Source: Pontibacter actiniarum
Lineage (GTDB): Bacteria; Bacteroidota; Bacteroidia; Cytophagales; Hymenobacteraceae
Direction: 5' to 3'
Length of the DNA stretch: 64,000 nucleotides
NCBI RefSeq assembly: GCF_003585765.1
Contig: NZ_CP021236.1
Location: 140,028-204,027 of the forward strand
The position numbers and the translations under genes are program-made. Of this stretch, positions 61,184-64,000 are shown one piece after another. How positions within the stretch are numbered: position 1 is the first letter of the stretch; each line of letters begins with the position of its first letter. The notes beneath the pieces were generated by a model that worked only from the letters and a program-made list of their open reading frames with translations, searched no databases and was not told where the DNA came from.

Positions 61184-62041
61184 TTAAGTATTTTGATAGG
61201 CAGGATTATTACATAACTCATACCCTTCTTTCAGGATAATTGGAATTCGTTCTGGACTTATTCCCAACTTATGCAACAGCTCCTCCTGGTCACATAGCTC
61301 CTGACAAAGTACGATGTCGTTTTCTAGCAATTTGTCTTTTTCAGCTTTGGTAAGGGATGTCAGGCAGGTAATCGGGTATAAACCTGCAGCATCAATCATT
61401 TCATTTAAGCTACGTTTAGAGGGATAGTTCCAGCCAACCAGATGTAAGCCCGCGCAAGTACCATACTGAATGGCATCACTGGTAAACCGGGTATTGGTGA
61501 CAACCCAACCCTGGTGGAATTTTGTGCCATGTCCTGGTATCAATAGCCACTGTTTTTCTATATCCAGAAAACGAGACTGGATATAGAGTGGAATCTTAAC
61601 ATCGCACCGGAACCCAGGCCGGTTGTGGAACTTGCACTCTACCATAAAATGCTGATCTCCCATCAAGGCTATCACATCAATCTCATGGCTAACACAATGT
61701 CCCTGTATGATTTGCCCTACCTGCACATCAAACCCCTGGTATTTCAAAATCGCTGCAACATATCTTTCAAAGGGAAAACCGGAGGGACCTAATTCCATGA
61801 TAGCAGCCTTTAACTTGTATTTTCCAGCAACAGGCTGAGACTCAGCAGCCAAAAGCACGAAGGCATCTTCATATATTTGCTGCGTAGAAGTGCCGGGTAC
61901 TAATCTTTTCCCTATCTGGTGAGCTATCTCATTTGCCAGTTTCTTTCCTGCCCCGGCCTTAACCAAGGACTTACGCAGTTTGCCCTCGGAAAAAGGGACT
62001 TTTTCTCCTGATGCTTTTTGTATATACATAATAGGCGACAT
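61184..62041 (-). CDS. ATP-cone domain fused to Mrr-type restriction-endonuclease fold
   Basis: A 285-aa protein. Residues 1-85 form an ATP-cone (IQKASGEKVPFSEGKLRKSL), the nucleotide-sensing module of ribonucleotide reductases and NrdR. Residues about 88-190 form an Mrr-like nuclease core: FERYVAAILKYQGFDVQ, HEIDVIALMGDQHFMVECKF, with catalytic Asp122, Glu135 and Lys137. A helical tail of about 90 residues follows. It may cut DNA under nucleotide control. Its tight linkage with nucleotide-salvage genes downstream rather than with a methylase argues for a metabolic or stress role. Confidence 0.82.
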   Translation of the reverse strand: MSPIMYIQKASGEKVPFSEGKLRKSLVKAGAGKKLANEIAHQIGKRLVPGTSTQQIYEDAFVLLAAESQPVAGKYKLKAAIMELGPSGFPFERYVAAILKYQGFDVQVGQIIQGHCVSHEIDVIALMGDQHFMVECKFHNRPGFRCDVKIPLYIQSRFLDIEKQWLLIPGHGTKFHQGWVVTNTRFTSDAIQYGTCAGLHLVGWNYPSKRSLNEMIDAAGLYPITCLTSLTKAEKDKLLENDIVLCQELCDQEELLHKLGISPERIPIILKEGYELCNNPAYQNT

Positions 62042-62143
62042 TTTACTATTTCTTTTCTAAGTCTCTTGTCCTTGCTTTACCGATTTTCTAAGCTTGGTTA
62101 TCTCCAGAAATGGCATCTAGATTAGTGCACAGGGCAGTTACCT

Positions 62144-63142
62144 TTACATCATTTCGTTAAGCTCATTTACTCCAACTACCCCTTGCTCAAAACATTTTAA
62201 GTTATAGATGGTGGTGCGGGCAATATTTTGCAAAGCAGTGTCTGTTAAGAAAGCCTGGTGGCTGGTAATAAGTACATTTTGGAAGGTCAGCAAACGGGCA
62301 ATTACATCATCCTGCAGGATTTCTTCGGAATGATCCTCAAAAAACAGGTTCTGCTCTTCTTCGTACACATCTAGCCCTAAACTGCCAATCTGACCAGTCT
62401 TCAAGCCCTGAATCACGTCCTTCGTGTTAACAAGGGCGCCTCGGCTGGTATTGATCAGCATTACGCCTCTTTTCATTTTACTAATCCGTTCGGCATTGAT
62501 TAAATACCTGGTCTGTGCGGTAAGAGGTGCATGCAGGGAAATAATGTCTGATTGGGTGCAGAGGGTATCAACATCGGTATATTTAATTTTAAGGTGAGTA
62601 GCAAAGTGATAGTCCGGTGATGGGTCGCTAACCAGAATGCCGCACCCAAAGCCACGCAGAATTGTTGCAACTACTTTACCTATCTTGCCTAATCCAATTA
62701 TCCCCACAGTTTTGCGGTGCATATCGAACCCAACCAGGCCATCTAAAGAGAAATTAAGTTCCCTGACACGGGTATGTGCCTTTATTAGCTTCCGGTTCAG
62801 TGCCAACATAAGGGCCACGCTGTGTTCGGCTACAGCATAGGGGGAGTATTCCATCACACGGGCTATCCGCATTTGTAGCATGGCAGCTGCTTTTAAATCT
62901 ACGTGGTTGTAACCAGTAGAGCGCAAAGCTAAAAACTGCACCCCTATTTCGGATAGCGCTTCCAGTACTGGCTGGGAGGCATCGTCGCCGACAAAGATAG
63001 ATACTGCCTGGCACCCCTGAGCCAGAGGAACTGTTGTATCTGAGAGACGGGGCTTTAGGAAGAGAAGCTCATGCTTGGCGTCATTGGCCTGCTCCAGAAA
63101 ACTTCTCTCGAAAGTATGTGTACTGTACATGGCAACTCTCAT
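62144..63142 (-). CDS. D-2-hydroxyacid dehydrogenase (D-lactate dehydrogenase-like)
   Basis: A 332-aa NAD-dependent enzyme. The N-terminal catalytic part begins MRVAMYSTHTFERSFLEQAN; the Rossmann motif is TVGIIGLGKIGKVVATILRG. Family blocks are ALRSTGYNHVDLKAAAMLQM, SPYAVAEHSVALMLALNRKL, SLHAPLTAQTRYLINAERIS, INTSRGALVNTKDVIQGLKT (catalytic Arg), LGLDVYEEE (Glu) and NVLITSHQAFLTDTAL (His). It matches fermentative D-lactate dehydrogenases that reduce pyruvate to D-lactate. The gene is 102 bp upstream of the ATP-cone nuclease gene on the same strand. Confidence 0.88.
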   Translation of the reverse strand: MRVAMYSTHTFERSFLEQANDAKHELLFLKPRLSDTTVPLAQGCQAVSIFVGDDASQPVLEALSEIGVQFLALRSTGYNHVDLKAAAMLQMRIARVMEYSPYAVAEHSVALMLALNRKLIKAHTRVRELNFSLDGLVGFDMHRKTVGIIGLGKIGKVVATILRGFGCGILVSDPSPDYHFATHLKIKYTDVDTLCTQSDIISLHAPLTAQTRYLINAERISKMKRGVMLINTSRGALVNTKDVIQGLKTGQIGSLGLDVYEEEQNLFFEDHSEEILQDDVIARLLTFQNVLITSHQAFLTDTALQNIARTTIYNLKCFEQGVVGVNELNEMM

Positions 63143-63241
63143 AGCTTTTCTTATCTATTGTGTTGATTTAGCTTGCGCCATATTAACCTTGCGATCATCC
63201 TTGTTTGTAGCCCCTATTGTCCCAGGTAATTCCAAACTATT

Positions 63242-64000
63242 TTATAAAACTACACCTGTTCTTTTAAGAACCTGGATGATAAGCAGGGAAAGAAAACTGA
63301 ACCCGAGGCTGATAACCCAGTCCATAATGCTCATAGTATAAATCGATAAAACATCCCTAAGTGGCTGTGTGAAGTACACAGTAGAAACTAACACAATGCA
63401 TACGGCAAGGGCATACCATACATATTTGTTCTTTACTACTTCACTTTTAAAGAAAGCCACCTGTGCAGAGGACATGTTGAAGACGTGCCACAACTGGGAG
63501 AACACCAGCGTGAAGAAAAGGATGTTGTTGCACAGTTGCGGGTTCCATAACTCCGTTTGGTGATACAAATAGTGACTGGCAAACACCGCTCCCAGCACAC
63601 AGAACGTTATGACGGCTGCATAGGTAAAAATAGCCTTCCACTGCTGATTGTCAATGATAGGTGTATCCGGGTTGCGGGGCTTGTCTTTCATGATCAAATT
63701 ATTTCCCTCGGTGACACCTAAGGCCAACGCCGGAAGCACATCGGTAACAAGATTGATAAAAAGGATCTGCAGCGGCACCAATGCAAAATGCAGGTTCAAA
63801 ACAGAGGAAAAGGCTACCACGAACAGCTCGCTGAGGTTGCAGGAAAGCAGATAGGCCACAAACTTCTTAATATTCTCAAAGATAATCCTGCCTTGTTTGA
63901 TGGCTACTACGATAGAAGTAAAAGAGTCATCTTTTAAGACCATGTCCGATACTTCCTGCGCCACCTGTGTGCCGCGCAGGCCCATCGCAATACCAATGTC
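63242..64000 (-). CDS. Ca2+/cation-transporting P-type ATPase, C-terminal part (cut by window edge)
   Basis: The open frame continues past the right edge. The visible 252 residues hold the end of the P domain (DIGIAMGLRGTQVAQEVSDM, VLKDDSFTSIVVAIKQGR), helix M4-M6 region IFENIKKFVAYLLSCNLSEL and LVPLQILFINLVTDVLPALA, and the C-terminal helices. This is the pattern of type II (SERCA/PMR1-like or Mg2+/Ca2+) ATPases, not of the heavy-metal P1B pumps elsewhere in the window. Its N-terminal part and any regulatory domain lie outside. The neighbouring dehydrogenase gene is downstream of it by 99 bp. Confidence 0.9.
   Translation of the reverse strand, partial: DIGIAMGLRGTQVAQEVSDMVLKDDSFTSIVVAIKQGRIIFENIKKFVAYLLSCNLSELFVVAFSSVLNLHFALVPLQILFINLVTDVLPALALGVTEGNNLIMKDKPRNPDTPIIDNQQWKAIFTYAAVITFCVLGAVFASHYLYHQTELWNPQLCNNILFFTLVFSQLWHVFNMSSAQVAFFKSEVVKNKYVWYALAVCIVLVSTVYFTQPLRDVLSIYTMSIMDWVISLGFSFLSLLIIQVLKRTGVVL

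Noticed and set aside
1..64000. CRISPR arrays, rRNA operons or phage structural genes
   Set aside because: Scanned by eye; no regularly spaced repeats, no rRNA-like sequence and no capsid, terminase or integrase genes were found.

Overview
The window reads as chromosome or large-plasmid DNA of a member of the Bacteroidota, most likely Cytophagales/Hymenobacteraceae (Pontibacter-like). The assignment is inference. It rests on promoter boxes of the Bacteroidota type (TAnnTTTG), on HYC_CC_PP-type and four-helix-bundle Cys-rich proteins, on CusA/CzcA, CopB and DUF2231 proteins of Bacteroidota type, and on weak ribosome-binding sites. No rRNA or tRNA gene, CRISPR array or replication origin was seen.

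Layout. (1) 1-7075 is a defence and toxin-antitoxin cluster: an XRE-ImmA/IrrE protein cut by the window edge, a RES toxin with its Xre/ParS-type antitoxin, an unknown gene beside a gene remnant, a DUF6035/CoiA-like nuclease with a long coiled coil, and an AbiE-type (AbiEi-like/AbiEii) pair with a recognisable promoter and operator. (2) 7154-8487 is a complete IS256-family element with 8-bp target duplications. (3) 8510-50900 is a very large copper/heavy-metal resistance island. It holds CopZ, a CPC-type CopA ATPase, a CusA-TolC-CusB-CusB' efflux operon, TRASH and DUF3347 lipoproteins, a HMA-AraC regulator, two CPH-type CopB ATPases, two multicopper oxidases fused to an outer-membrane barrel plus the remnant of a third, three Csp-like Cys-rich copper-storage proteins, three DUF2231 membrane proteins with His-rich ends, two DUF305 lipoproteins, a MATE pump, and two intact and one broken two-TM ion-channel-like genes. 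An orphan nuclease (24452-25726) sits inside it. (4) 50957-56184 is a minus-strand cassette of a PQQ-type dehydrogenase lipoprotein, small membrane proteins and two proteins with cell-wall-binding-repeat-2-like ectodomains, one carrying a DUF4396-type membrane domain. Its 5' end is capped by an IS5-family element. (5) 57404-64000 is a minus-strand group of PRPP synthetase, archaeal-type thymidine/AMP phosphorylase, beta-CASP MBL hydrolase, ATP-cone/Mrr nuclease, D-lactate-type dehydrogenase and the C-terminus of a Ca2+-type P-ATPase.

How the genes work together. Cytoplasmic Cu(I) would be carried by CopZ to CopA and exported to the periplasm. CusBA-TolC would then move it out of the cell, multicopper oxidases would oxidise it, and the Cys-rich Csp proteins and His/Met-rich lipoproteins would buffer it. 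The HMA-AraC protein is a plausible copper-responsive regulator.

The island shows much recent rearrangement. The cusB genes are tandemly duplicated together with their leader. The regulator-DUF2231-CopB module exists twice, and the second regulator is replaced at its 5' end by a broken channel gene. cusA is split by two in-frame stop codons, and one multicopper oxidase is split by a single amber codon.
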